A stretch of 5,223 nt of DNA from Acetobacteraceae bacterium (lineage in GTDB: Bacteria; Pseudomonadota; Alphaproteobacteria; Acetobacterales; Acetobacteraceae). The notes under the pieces were generated by a model. It made no database searches. It was not told where the DNA came from and worked only from the letters and a program-made list of their open reading frames with translations. Where the stretch lies: NCBI GenBank assembly GCA_027489135.1, contig JAIYAI010000472.1, forward strand, positions 1 to 5,223, in the 5' to 3' direction. Made by a program: the position numbers and the translations under genes. Within the stretch, counting starts at the first letter, position 1, and every line of letters begins with the position of its first letter. Shown piece after piece: positions 1 through 5,223 of the stretch.

Positions 1-457
1 CCACCAGCGCCTCCACCGTCAGCTTCAGGCGTTCGGCCATCTTCAGCGCCGTCCCGACCACCATGCCCGCGGCGCCCGCCGCGACGCCCTGCATGGCGGA
101 GGCGACCCCCGGCTCCTGCCCGAAATTCGCATAGAGGAGCGACAGCGCGATCAGGATGCAGAGCGGCGCGAAATAGATCCCGCTGGTGGCGATCAGCGCG
201 CCGGCAAGGCCGTGGAAGCGCCGGCCGATCATCACCGCGGCATTGCCCACATTGGGGCCTGGCAGGATCTGCCCCATGCCGAGCACCTCGGCGTATTCGC
301 GCTCGGTCAGCCAGCGCCGTTCCTCGACGATGACCCGCCGCGCCCAGGCCGCGACGCCGCCGAAGCCGAGCAGGCCGATCTTGAGGTAGCCGAGGAAGAG
401 CGCGCTGCGCGTCGGGACGGTGGTGGGCGGCACGCCCGGGTCGGCGGGTGGTGGCAC
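1..457 (-). CDS. chrA: Chromate transporter, ChrA family (N-terminal part; runs off left edge)
   Basis: Inner-membrane protein of the CHR family, whose characterised members export chromate. The substrate here is inferred from the family. I translated the minus strand from a GTG at 455-457. It gives 152 codons open to the window edge, so the C-terminus is missing. Visible family marks are a first hydrophobic segment at residues about 19-38 containing GFGG (31-34), the following basic/acidic stretch with VEERRWL (44-50), and the signature GQILPGPNVGN (62-72). Further hydrophobic segments lie at about 83-110 and 118-137. The GTG is preceded by GGAG with a 7-base gap, which decides the start. 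The first 17 residues are Pro-rich and not conserved in type. Whether this is a short single-domain member (often in tandem pairs) or a long two-domain ChrA cannot be told. It is divergent from the protease gene. The family call is firm; the substrate is less so. Confidence 0.9.
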   Translation of the reverse strand, partial: MPPPADPGVPPTTVPTRSALFLGYLKIGLLGFGGVAAWARRVIVEERRWLTEREYAEVLGMGQILPGPNVGNAAVMIGRRFHGLAGALIATSGIYFAPLCILIALSLLYANFGQEPGVASAMQGVAAGAAGMVVGTALKMAERLKLTVEALV

Positions 458-570
458 GGAGGGTCTCCAGGGCGCCGGGCCGGCGCACGAATTCCGGGGC
501 CTGCTTCAGGAAGCCTTAGCGAACGGTGCGTAATTCCAGGCGCCGTATCGCATCGCGGAAGGAAGCACGC
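458..570. promoter_or_regulatory. Divergent intergenic region between chrA and the S8 protease
   Basis: These 113 bases must carry the 5' signals of both divergent genes. Both ribosome binding sites are visible: GGAG before the chrA GTG on the minus strand, and GGAAGGA ending 7 bases before the protease ATG on the plus strand. A small inverted repeat, GCTTC-AG-GAAGC, lies at 503-514 and could be an operator half-site pair, but it is short. I could not find a convincing -35/-10 pair on either strand, so promoter positions are not assigned. Confidence 0.4.
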
Positions 571-2811
571 ATGCTGCGCAAGCGGCCGCAGGACGGCACG
601 GCTGTCAACCCCGAGCTGGCGTGGCTTCTGCCGGACGGGCCTCTGCTCTCCTGGCCGGCCGGGCCGTGGCATGCGGATGCTTGGCCGGTGGAAGCATGGC
701 CGACGGGCCTGGTGGGCTGGGCCGCTCCGCAGGCAGCGACGGCGCCGCGCGCCATGCCCGACGACCTGCACGGGCTCCCGGACGATCCGGCCGCGCCCGA
801 CGGCGCCGCGGCGCTTCTGCCGGCCGACCCGATGCTCTCCCAGCAATGGCATCTCGGCAAGGCCGGCGCCGGTATCAACATCCGTCCGGCCTGGGCGGAC
901 TATGCCGGTCGTGGCGTCCGGGTCGGCGTGATGGACGAGGGGATCGAGGCGCGGCATGCCGACCTCGACGGCAATTACCGCGCCGACCTCGACTGGGACT
1001 TCGTCGGCCGGGATGCCGATGCGGCACCGACCACCGCGACCGAATCGCACGGCACGGCGGTCGCCGGGGTGATCGCGGCGGAGGCCGGGGCCATCGGCGG
1101 TGTCGGCGTCGCCTCGGGCGCCAGCCTGGTCGGCTACCGCATCGGCTTCGGCGCGTCCGGCGGGCTCGATCAGATCAGGGGCGCCTTCGAGCGCGCGGCG
1201 TCCGGCGTCGACGTGTTGAACTGCTCCTGGGGCTTCGGCGGCACCTTCGTCGACAGCTTCTGGTCCGGGAGCTTCGCGTCGCTCGGCCAGGCGCTGGAAG
1301 GTGCTGCGCGCAACGGCCGCGGCGGCCTCGGCACCAACATCGTGTTCGCCGCCGGCAACGACCGCGCGGCCGGGCAGAACGTCAACTATCACGACTTCCA
1401 GAACTCGCCCCACGTCATCACCGTCGCCGCCACCGACCAGAACGGTGCCGTCGCCGCCTTCAGCACGCCGGGCGCCTCCATCCTCGTCGGCGCGCCGGGC
1501 AGCGGCATCGTGACGACCGACCGCAGCGGCGCGGCAGGCTATGCCGCGGGCGACACCGCGACGGTCAGCGGCACCTCCTTCGCAGCGCCCATCGTCTCCG
1601 GCGTCATCGCCCTGATGCTGGAGGCCAATCCCCGGCTCGGCGTGCGGGACGTGCAGGAGATCCTGGCCTATTCCGCGGTGCGGACGGCGGCCTTCAACGC
1701 CACTGCCCGCGTCAACAAGGCGAATGACTGGAACGGCGGCGGCCTCAGCTTCAACGACGACAGCGGCTTCGGCCTGGTCGATGCCCGGGCGGCGGTGCGG
1801 CTGGCCGAGACCTGGACCCATGTCTCCACCGTGGCGAATGCGGTGCATGCCTACTCCCCGGCGCTGACCACGCCGCTCGCCATCGCCGACCTCGGCACCG
1901 TGACCAGCCAGCTGCAGGTGCTCACCAATCCGGGCTACGAGATCGACCGGGTCGAGATCGGCCTTTCCCTGCTGCATGGACGGATCGGCGACCTGGTGAT
2001 CTCCCTCGTCGCCCCCTCGGGCACGGAAAGCCTGTTGGTGAACCGGCCCGGGGTAACGGCGACCAACCCGCTCGGCAGCACGCAGACCGCGATCAGCATG
2101 CAGCTCGACAGCGTGCAGTTCTGGGGGGAGAACCCGACGGGCACCTGGACGCTGAAGATCCGCGATGCCGCGGGCGGGCAGACCGGGCAGCTGCTGTCCT
2201 GGCAGCTCGACATCGTCGGCGAGCAGGGCGCGGTGGCGGAGACCTACGTCTACACGGACGCCTTTGCGCGGCTGTCCGGCACGGAGTCCCGTTCCGTCCT
2301 GCGCGACGTCGATGGCGGGCAGGACACCATCAACCTCGCCGCCGTGACCGGGCCAGTGACCATCGACCTCCGCCCCGGCAGCACCGGCACGGTCGCGGGG
2401 AAGCCGCTGACCATCGCCCAGGGCACGCGGATCGAGGACGTCTTCGCCGGCGACGGCAACGACCGCATCATCGGCAACGACGCCGCCAACCGCCTCGCCG
2501 GCGGTCGGGGCGCCGATACCCTGACGGGCGGGACCGGCGCGGATGTCTTCGTCTACCAGCGGCTTGCCGACGCGGGCGATCGCATTACCGATTTCGCCCC
2601 ACGCGACGGCTTCGCCCTGGGCGCGCTGTTCAAGACGATCGGCTATGCCGGCAGCACACCCTTCGCGGATGGCTGGGCGGCGCTGGACCGCAGCAAATCC
2701 GGCACGGCGCTGATGATCGATCCGGACGGGCCCGGCGCCGCCACGCCCGTCCTCCTGGCCTGGCTCGAAAGCTACCGCGGCGCGATCATCGAGGCGCAGT
2801 TGTTCGGATAG
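571..2811 (+). CDS. S8 (kexin-like subtilisin) serine protease with P domain and RTX calcium-binding C-terminus
   Basis: Predicted secreted calcium-dependent endopeptidase of 746 aa. The subtilisin domain (about 86-410) opens with DPMLSQQWHLG and shows the full triad: Asp122 in VMDEGIE, His160 in SHGTAVAG, Ser336 in GTSFAAP, with oxyanion Asn263 in AAGND. The D-E-G around the Asp resembles the S8B/kexin subgroup. A proprotein-convertase P domain follows (about 427-551), with GDLVISLVAPSGT (473-485), GTWTLKIRD (524-532) and a closing SWQLDIVG. The tail has three RTX-type nonapeptides (GDGNDRIIG 627-635, GGRGADTLT 644-652, GGTGADVFV 653-661) and serralysin-like flanks. No N-terminal signal peptide is seen, so export by a type I ABC system using the C-terminus is inferred; no such exporter is in the window. 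The ATG at 571 is chosen over the in-frame GTG at 526 because GGAAGGA lies 7 bases upstream. Residues 18-50 are Trp-rich and unexplained. Confidence 0.93.
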   Translation: MLRKRPQDGTAVNPELAWLLPDGPLLSWPAGPWHADAWPVEAWPTGLVGWAAPQAATAPRAMPDDLHGLPDDPAAPDGAAALLPADPMLSQQWHLGKAGAGINIRPAWADYAGRGVRVGVMDEGIEARHADLDGNYRADLDWDFVGRDADAAPTTATESHGTAVAGVIAAEAGAIGGVGVASGASLVGYRIGFGASGGLDQIRGAFERAASGVDVLNCSWGFGGTFVDSFWSGSFASLGQALEGAARNGRGGLGTNIVFAAGNDRAAGQNVNYHDFQNSPHVITVAATDQNGAVAAFSTPGASILVGAPGSGIVTTDRSGAAGYAAGDTATVSGTSFAAPIVSGVIALMLEANPRLGVRDVQEILAYSAVRTAAFNATARVNKANDWNGGGLSFNDDSGFGLVDARAAVRLAETWTHVSTVANAVHAYSPALTTPLAIADLGTVTSQLQVLTNPGYEIDRVEIGLSLLHGRIGDLVISLVAPSGTESLLVNRPGVTATNPLGSTQTAISMQLDSVQFWGENPTGTWTLKIRDAAGGQTGQLLSWQLDIVGEQGAVAETYVYTDAFARLSGTESRSVLRDVDGGQDTINLAAVTGPVTIDLRPGSTGTVAGKPLTIAQGTRIEDVFAGDGNDRIIGNDAANRLAGGRGADTLTGGTGADVFVYQRLADAGDRITDFAPRDGFALGALFKTIGYAGSTPFADGWAALDRSKSGTALMIDPDGPGAATPVLLAWLESYRGAIIEAQLFG

Positions 2812-2826
2812 GCCGCTGGCGGCCTA
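2809..2826. terminator. Hairpin shared by two convergent stop codons (probable bidirectional terminator)
   Basis: The 18 bases form a perfect 7-bp stem (TAGGCCG / CGGCCTA) closed by the tetraloop CTGG. The left foot is the TAG stop of the protease (2809-2811) and the right foot is the TAG stop of the minus-strand HdeD-like gene (2824-2826). It is symmetric, so it reads as the same hairpin from both directions. There is no T-tract on either side, so it is not a canonical intrinsic terminator. A role in blocking convergent transcription or protecting 3' ends is inferred. Confidence 0.5.
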
Positions 2827-3432
2827 CAGCCGCGTCTGTCCGGGCTGATGGTGCGGATCGTTGTGGATCTGCCGGAGCCGCCATCCGAGGCCGATCATCA
2901 GCACGCCCATGGCCACGGCCTCCATGCCGATGAGCCAGATCACCGCCAGCACGCCGGGCCCCGGCCGGATGACGAGCCAGGCGCCGATCAGGATGCTGAG
3001 CGCACCGAGGATGCCGAGCAGCACCGAGGACATCCGGAAGGCCAGCATCAGACGGGCGAAGCCGGCGACGAGGAACCACGCGCCGGTGACGATCACCAGC
3101 GCCACGGCGGAGGTGGACGGCGCGAAGAGCAGCACGATTGCCGCACCGAGCGCGATCAGCCCATCGATCCAGAGCCACAGCCTGCTGCGCCCGCCGGGGT
3201 CGTCGCCATGACGGACCGCCTGCAACAGCGAGCCCACGCCATCGACGATCATCCAGGCCGCGAGGAAGCTGAGGATCAGCACCAGCCCGATGCCGGGTGC
3301 AATGAAGGCGACGAGGCCGAAGAGGACGCTGACGGCGCCGCGCAGGACGAAGATCCACCAGCTGCGCGCCATCAGCCGGATGAGGGGGAAGCCAGAGAGG
3401 CTAAGCTGCTCCGGGGCGGGATGATCCGACAT
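2824..3432 (-). CDS. HdeD family (DUF308) six-helix membrane protein
   Basis: Integral inner-membrane protein of 202 aa from ATG 3432, close to the roughly 190 aa of E. coli HdeD, which is linked to acid resistance at high cell density. The molecular activity of the family is not established. Six hydrophobic segments are visible at about 24-45, 48-70, 86-104, 108-130, 136-155 and 159-183, arranged as three helical pairs, with short polar loops such as RHGDDPGGRSR (74-84) and a His-rich polar tail (190-196). Start choice: GGAG lies 10 bases before ATG 3432 and only 4 before an in-frame ATG at 3438, so either may be used. A further in-frame GTG at 3468 has no ribosome binding site. It lies 73 bases downstream of carD on the same strand with no visible promoter between, so co-transcription is likely. 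It is convergent with the protease. Confidence 0.88.
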   Translation of the reverse strand: MSDHPAPEQLSLSGFPLIRLMARSWWIFVLRGAVSVLFGLVAFIAPGIGLVLILSFLAAWMIVDGVGSLLQAVRHGDDPGGRSRLWLWIDGLIALGAAIVLLFAPSTSAVALVIVTGAWFLVAGFARLMLAFRMSSVLLGILGALSILIGAWLVIRPGPGVLAVIWLIGMEAVAMGVLMIGLGWRLRQIHNDPHHQPGQTRL

Positions 3433-3438
3433 CGCCAT

Positions 3439-3457
3439 GGGTCTCCACTGGGGACCC
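3439..3457 (-). promoter_or_regulatory. Hairpin covering the ribosome binding site of the HdeD-like gene
   Basis: On the minus strand, GGGTC (3457-3453) pairs with GACCC (3443-3439), with a mismatch and two further G-C pairs inside. The Shine-Dalgarno GGAG (3446-3443) lies inside this structure, and the in-frame ATG at 3438 follows the last paired base. This could limit translation unless melted or opened by ribosomes. It is short, and GC-rich DNA yields such pairings by chance, so function is speculative. Confidence 0.3.
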
Positions 3458-3477
3458 CATCCTGCCACCCGCGGGCA

Positions 3478-3505
3478 CCGGGGTCACCGTCCCCGGCACC
3501 CGGGG
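3478..3505 (-). terminator. Two competing GC hairpins just after the carD stop (terminator or attenuator candidate)
   Basis: The segment CCCCGG at 3491-3496 can pair either with CCGGGG at 3500-3505 (3-base loop) or with CCGGGG at 3478-3483 (7-base loop); the two structures are mutually exclusive. The carD-proximal one begins directly after the stop codon at 3506-3508. The arms belong to an 11-base direct repeat (3478-3488 and 3500-3510), whose second copy covers the carD stop. No T-tract follows in the direction of transcription, so a strong intrinsic terminator is not supported. Partial read-through into the HdeD-like gene would fit. Confidence 0.4.
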
Positions 3506-4840
3506 TCACCCGGCCTTGAGGTGCAGCAGCAGCTTTTCCGTCGCCGCGCCCTTGTCCGTGCTGTCGATCGCCGCGACCTCGGAGGCGAGGCGTTCCATCG
3601 CCTGCTCGTAGATCTGACGCTCGGAGAAGGACTGGTCGGGCTGGCCGGCATTGCGGTGCAGATCGCGCACCACCTCGGCGATCTGCACGGGGTCGCCCGA
3701 GTTGATCTTCTGCTCGTATTCCTGTGCGCGGCGGGACCACATGGTGCGCTTCACGCGCGCCTTGCCCTTGAGGACGTCGAGCGCCTCCTGGATCGCCTCG
3801 GAGGAGGTGAGCTTGCGCAGGCCGGAGGAGGCGGCCTTGTTGACCGGCACCTTCAGCGTCATGCGATTCTCGTCGAAGGTGACGACGATCATCTGCAACG
3901 CCATGCCGGCGGCGGTCATCGTCTCGATGCCCTGCACCGTGCCGACGCCGTGTGTTGGATAGACGACATGGTCGCCAGCTTTGAATTCCATAGGCTTGGA
4001 GGGCATGCGCGGAGGCGGAGTCCCATCACGCTTCATCATGACGCCCGGCATGCCGGGCCTGATCGAAGGAAGTCCCGCGGGCGGGACGGGTGGAGCGGCC
4101 TGAACCTCGGCGAGGCCCGGCTGGGGCCGTGGCACCACAGGGGCGGCGCTGGAGGGTGGAGTGGCAGGGCGTGCCGGCGTCTTTGCCGCCGCGGGTGCGG
4201 CGGGCTTCGGTGCCGGCGTCGCGGCGGCCTCGATGGCCGGGGTGGGTTTCGTCACGATGGCGTTGGCGTTCGCGACGGTGGCCTGCGTGACGGTGGCCTT
4301 CGTGGCGATCGGCTTGGCGGCAGCAGGGGGCTTCTGGATGGGAGGCTCCGCGGCGGCCTTCACGGCCGGCTTCGGGGCCATCGCGGGCGGCTTGGTCCCC
4401 GCGGTGCGCAGCGGCATCGCGTGGCGCGTTTCGGCCGGCTTTGCCGCGATGGCGGGCTTGGCGACTGCAGGCTTTGCCACCGGGGCCTTGGACTGGACCG
4501 GCTTGCTGGCAGGCTTGGCCGGGGCGGCCTTCACGGCCGGCATGGCCTTCGCCATGGCCGGCTTGGCGGGGGCGGCGGCCTTGCCGGCTTCTGCGCGGGG
4601 AGGGCGCGCCGCGAGGGCGGCGCGGGCCACGACGCGCGCGGGCGCCTTTTCGACGCTCGCCCGGCTGGTCGACGGCTTGCGCGCCGGGACGGCGGGCTTG
4701 CTTGCCTTGCCGGCAGAGGCCTTCACGTGCGGCTTTGCGGCGGCAGCGGTCTTACGCGCCGGCGCGGCCTTGGCGGTCTTGGTGGTCGTACCGCTGGCGG
4801 GCCGCTTGCCGGCTGCCTTGGTGCGCGCAGGTGCCTTCAT
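3506..4840 (-). CDS. carD: CarD family RNA-polymerase-binding transcription regulator with long Lys/Ala/Pro-rich N-terminal extension
   Basis: CarD/CdnL proteins bind the RNA polymerase beta subunit and stabilise the open complex, notably at rRNA and other growth promoters. The core is residues 284-444 (161 aa, the usual size for a whole CarD). An RNAP-interaction domain starts at MEFKAGDHVVYPTHGVG and runs to about 345. A helical DNA-binding domain follows, with MWSRR (367-371), whose Trp368 matches the Trp that probes the -10 upstream edge in mycobacterial CarD, and then EVVRDL. Residues 1-283 are extra. By hand count, residues 1-220 hold 31 Lys and 11 Arg against 5 acidic residues, with 15 Lys-Pro pairs, and residues 1-283 contain no Phe, Tyr, Trp or Cys. 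Residues 221-283 form a Pro-rich linker. The stretch resembles histone H1/AlgP-like tails. The ATG at 4840 has a weak AGGG 10 bases upstream. The core Met284 (3989-3991) has no ribosome binding site of its own, supporting the long form. fdxA lies upstream, a familiar alphaproteobacterial arrangement. Confidence 0.93.
   Translation of the reverse strand: MKAPARTKAAGKRPASGTTTKTAKAAPARKTAAAAKPHVKASAGKASKPAVPARKPSTSRASVEKAPARVVARAALAARPPRAEAGKAAAPAKPAMAKAMPAVKAAPAKPASKPVQSKAPVAKPAVAKPAIAAKPAETRHAMPLRTAGTKPPAMAPKPAVKAAAEPPIQKPPAAAKPIATKATVTQATVANANAIVTKPTPAIEAAATPAPKPAAPAAAKTPARPATPPSSAAPVVPRPQPGLAEVQAAPPVPPAGLPSIRPGMPGVMMKRDGTPPPRMPSKPMEFKAGDHVVYPTHGVGTVQGIETMTAAGMALQMIVVTFDENRMTLKVPVNKAASSGLRKLTSSEAIQEALDVLKGKARVKRTMWSRRAQEYEQKINSGDPVQIAEVVRDLHRNAGQPDQSFSERQIYEQAMERLASEVAAIDSTDKGAATEKLLLHLKAG
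3992..4840 (-). repeat. Low-complexity Ala/Lys/Pro-coding tract of carD
   Basis: The 849 bases encoding the CarD extension are a degenerate repeat of short Ala, Lys and Pro codon blocks such as AKPA, KAPA and VAKPAVAKPA. An 18-base exact direct repeat (4353-4370 and 4524-4541) encodes PAVKAA in both copies. The units are imperfect and have no fixed period, so this is composition-driven coding repetition rather than a clean tandem array. Such tracts are prone to slippage, so length differences between strains are expected (inference). Confidence 0.7.
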
Positions 4841-5020
4841 GTTGCGACTACCCTAATGCGAGGCGCATCGCAGGCACCGGGAACCGGGGCCCTCCTGCCC
4901 GACCGGACCTGATAGCGCGGCGCGGTTCCCAAGCCCCGCGGGCCTGATGATCGACGCCGTGCGGCACATGGGGATGCGACCACCCACTTGCCAGTTCAGC
5001 CTCATGCCATCTCTCTGACA

Positions 5021-5049
5021 AGGATAGCATTCTTCGGGAACGGAGTCAC
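5021..5049 (-). promoter_or_regulatory. Candidate sigma70-type promoter for carD
   Basis: On the minus strand, GTGACT (5049-5044, four of six matches to TTGACA) is followed after 17 bases by TATCCT (5026-5021, four of six matches to TATAAT), which also has an extended TG one base upstream. It lies between the fdxA stop and the carD start in the right orientation. Transcription would begin near 5014, giving a carD leader of about 174 bases. Base-pairing segments in that leader include ATGCG-CCT-CGCAT (4868-4856), just before the weak ribosome binding site. I see no known riboswitch and no convincing leader peptide in the rest of 4841-5109. Confidence 0.4.
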
Positions 5050-5102
5050 GATGCGCCGCCCGTGGCGCGAACCGTCCCTGAAAATGAGACGATCCTGCCG
5101 CG

Positions 5103-5116
5103 GCCCTGCTCAGGGC
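5103..5116 (-). terminator. Hairpin spanning the fdxA stop codon
   Basis: GCCCT and AGGGC form a 5-bp stem with a 4-base loop; on the minus strand the TGA stop (5112-5110) sits at the loop. The nearest T-run (TTTT, 5084-5081) is about 20 bases downstream, too far for a standard intrinsic terminator. It may be a weak terminator or chance pairing in GC-rich DNA. Confidence 0.3.
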
Positions 5117-5223
5117 TTGCCGGGCGCCGGGTCCAGCATGGCCAGCTTGCCGGGCTTGTCTTTCCAGTCATCGGCATCGGCCGGCGGCTCTCCCTTGCGG
5201 GTTATGTTCGGCCATTGCGTGGA
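5110..5223 (-). CDS. fdxA: 7Fe ferredoxin FdxA (C-terminal 37 residues; runs off right edge)
   Basis: FdxA is a small cytoplasmic electron carrier with one [3Fe-4S] and one [4Fe-4S] cluster. Only its C-terminal tail lies in the window; the cysteine motifs that bind the clusters are outside it. The recognisable part is QWPNITRKGEPPADADDW, matching the WPNITRK-x-x-PPADA-x-x-(W/F) pattern typical of the tail after the ferredoxin fold. The last residues (KLAMLDPAPGKP) differ from the common FSPEPGKGD-type ending I know from this family, but stop cleanly at TGA. Its position directly upstream of carD on the same strand supports the call. The separate candidate carD promoter and the 269-base gap suggest the two genes are not simply one operon. 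Confidence 0.85.
   Translation of the reverse strand, partial: STQWPNITRKGEPPADADDWKDKPGKLAMLDPAPGKP

Noticed and set aside
503..514. Inverted repeat GCTTC-AG-GAAGC in the divergent region as a repressor operator
   Set aside because: The arms are only 5 bp, do not extend outward, and no regulator gene is adjacent; kept only as a note in the intergenic entry.
526..570. GTG at 526 as the protease start, adding 15 Arg-rich residues
   Set aside because: The ATG at 571 has a good ribosome binding site at proper spacing, while the GTG has none; the added residues do not form a signal peptide.
212..931. Plus-strand frame (239 codons) crossing chrA and the protease start
   Set aside because: It is antisense to chrA over its first half and out of frame with the protease over the second, with Arg/Pro-rich composition and no motif.
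307..1977. Long open frame (556 codons) on the minus strand, opposite the protease and the start of chrA
   Set aside because: It is antisense to a protease with all catalytic motifs intact and overlaps chrA in another frame. Its product is a Gly/Ala/Asp/Arg-rich shadow with no recognisable domain, as expected in GC-rich DNA where stops are rare.
4161..4856. Plus-strand frame (231 codons) that looks like a multi-helix membrane protein rich in Ala, Gly and Val
   Set aside because: This hydrophobic pattern is the predictable reverse reading of Ala/Lys/Pro codons in the carD tail (Lys AAG becomes Leu, Ala GCC becomes Gly, or similar in the shifted frame). CarD on the other strand is clearly real.
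3437..4912. Long open frame (491 codons) on the plus strand, opposite carD
   Set aside because: It mirrors the carD coding strand, is dominated by Gly, Arg, Leu and His, and runs through carD and its flanks without a recognisable motif or ribosome binding site.
4848..5030. Small minus-strand frame (60 codons) in the carD leader
   Set aside because: Its ATG at 5030 lies upstream of the candidate transcription start, there is no clear ribosome binding site, and composition gives no support for a leader peptide.
5053..5068. GCGCC / GGCGC stem as the fdxA terminator
   Set aside because: A 5-bp stem with 6-base loop and no T-tract on the transcribed side; it also lies directly upstream of the candidate carD -35 box, so chance pairing is more likely.

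Overview
This is a high-GC window with the coding style of an alphaproteobacterium. An fdxA-carD neighbourhood and a chromate transporter of the 'GPNVGNAAVMIG' type suggest an Acetobacteraceae/Roseomonas-like organism. That assignment is inferred from gene content and base composition, not from a search. No tRNA, rRNA, CRISPR array, insertion sequence or phage gene is visible.

Layout. (1) Bases 1-457, minus strand: the N-terminal 152 codons of a ChrA-family chromate transporter that continues past the left edge. (2) Bases 458-570: a short divergent intergenic region. (3) Bases 571-2811, plus strand: a large secreted-type protease made of a kexin-like S8 subtilisin domain, a proprotein-convertase P domain and a C-terminal RTX/serralysin-like calcium-binding tail. 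(4) Bases 2824-3432, minus strand: a six-helix HdeD/DUF308 membrane protein, convergent with the protease. The two stop codons form the two feet of one perfect hairpin. (5) Bases 3506-4840, minus strand: CarD, the RNA-polymerase-binding regulator, carrying an unusually long Lys/Ala/Pro-rich N-terminal extension of about 283 residues. (6) Bases 4841-5109: an intergenic region with a plausible sigma70-type promoter and a long carD leader. (7) Bases 5110-5223, minus strand: the last 37 residues of the 7Fe ferredoxin FdxA, running off the right edge.

How the genes relate. fdxA, carD and the HdeD-like gene point the same way (fdxA > carD > hdeD-like). Two are linked to physiology and stress: CarD stabilises promoter open complexes and HdeD proteins are stress-associated membrane proteins. 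The carD-hdeD gap is only 73 bases, very GC-rich and has no visible promoter, so hdeD may depend on read-through from carD. The protease and the transporter look like independent units.

The most unusual element is the histone H1-like N-terminal tail on CarD. Small hairpins placed on or next to the stop codons, and one over the hdeD ribosome binding site, are worth a second look. I did not find evidence for a wholly new multi-gene system here.
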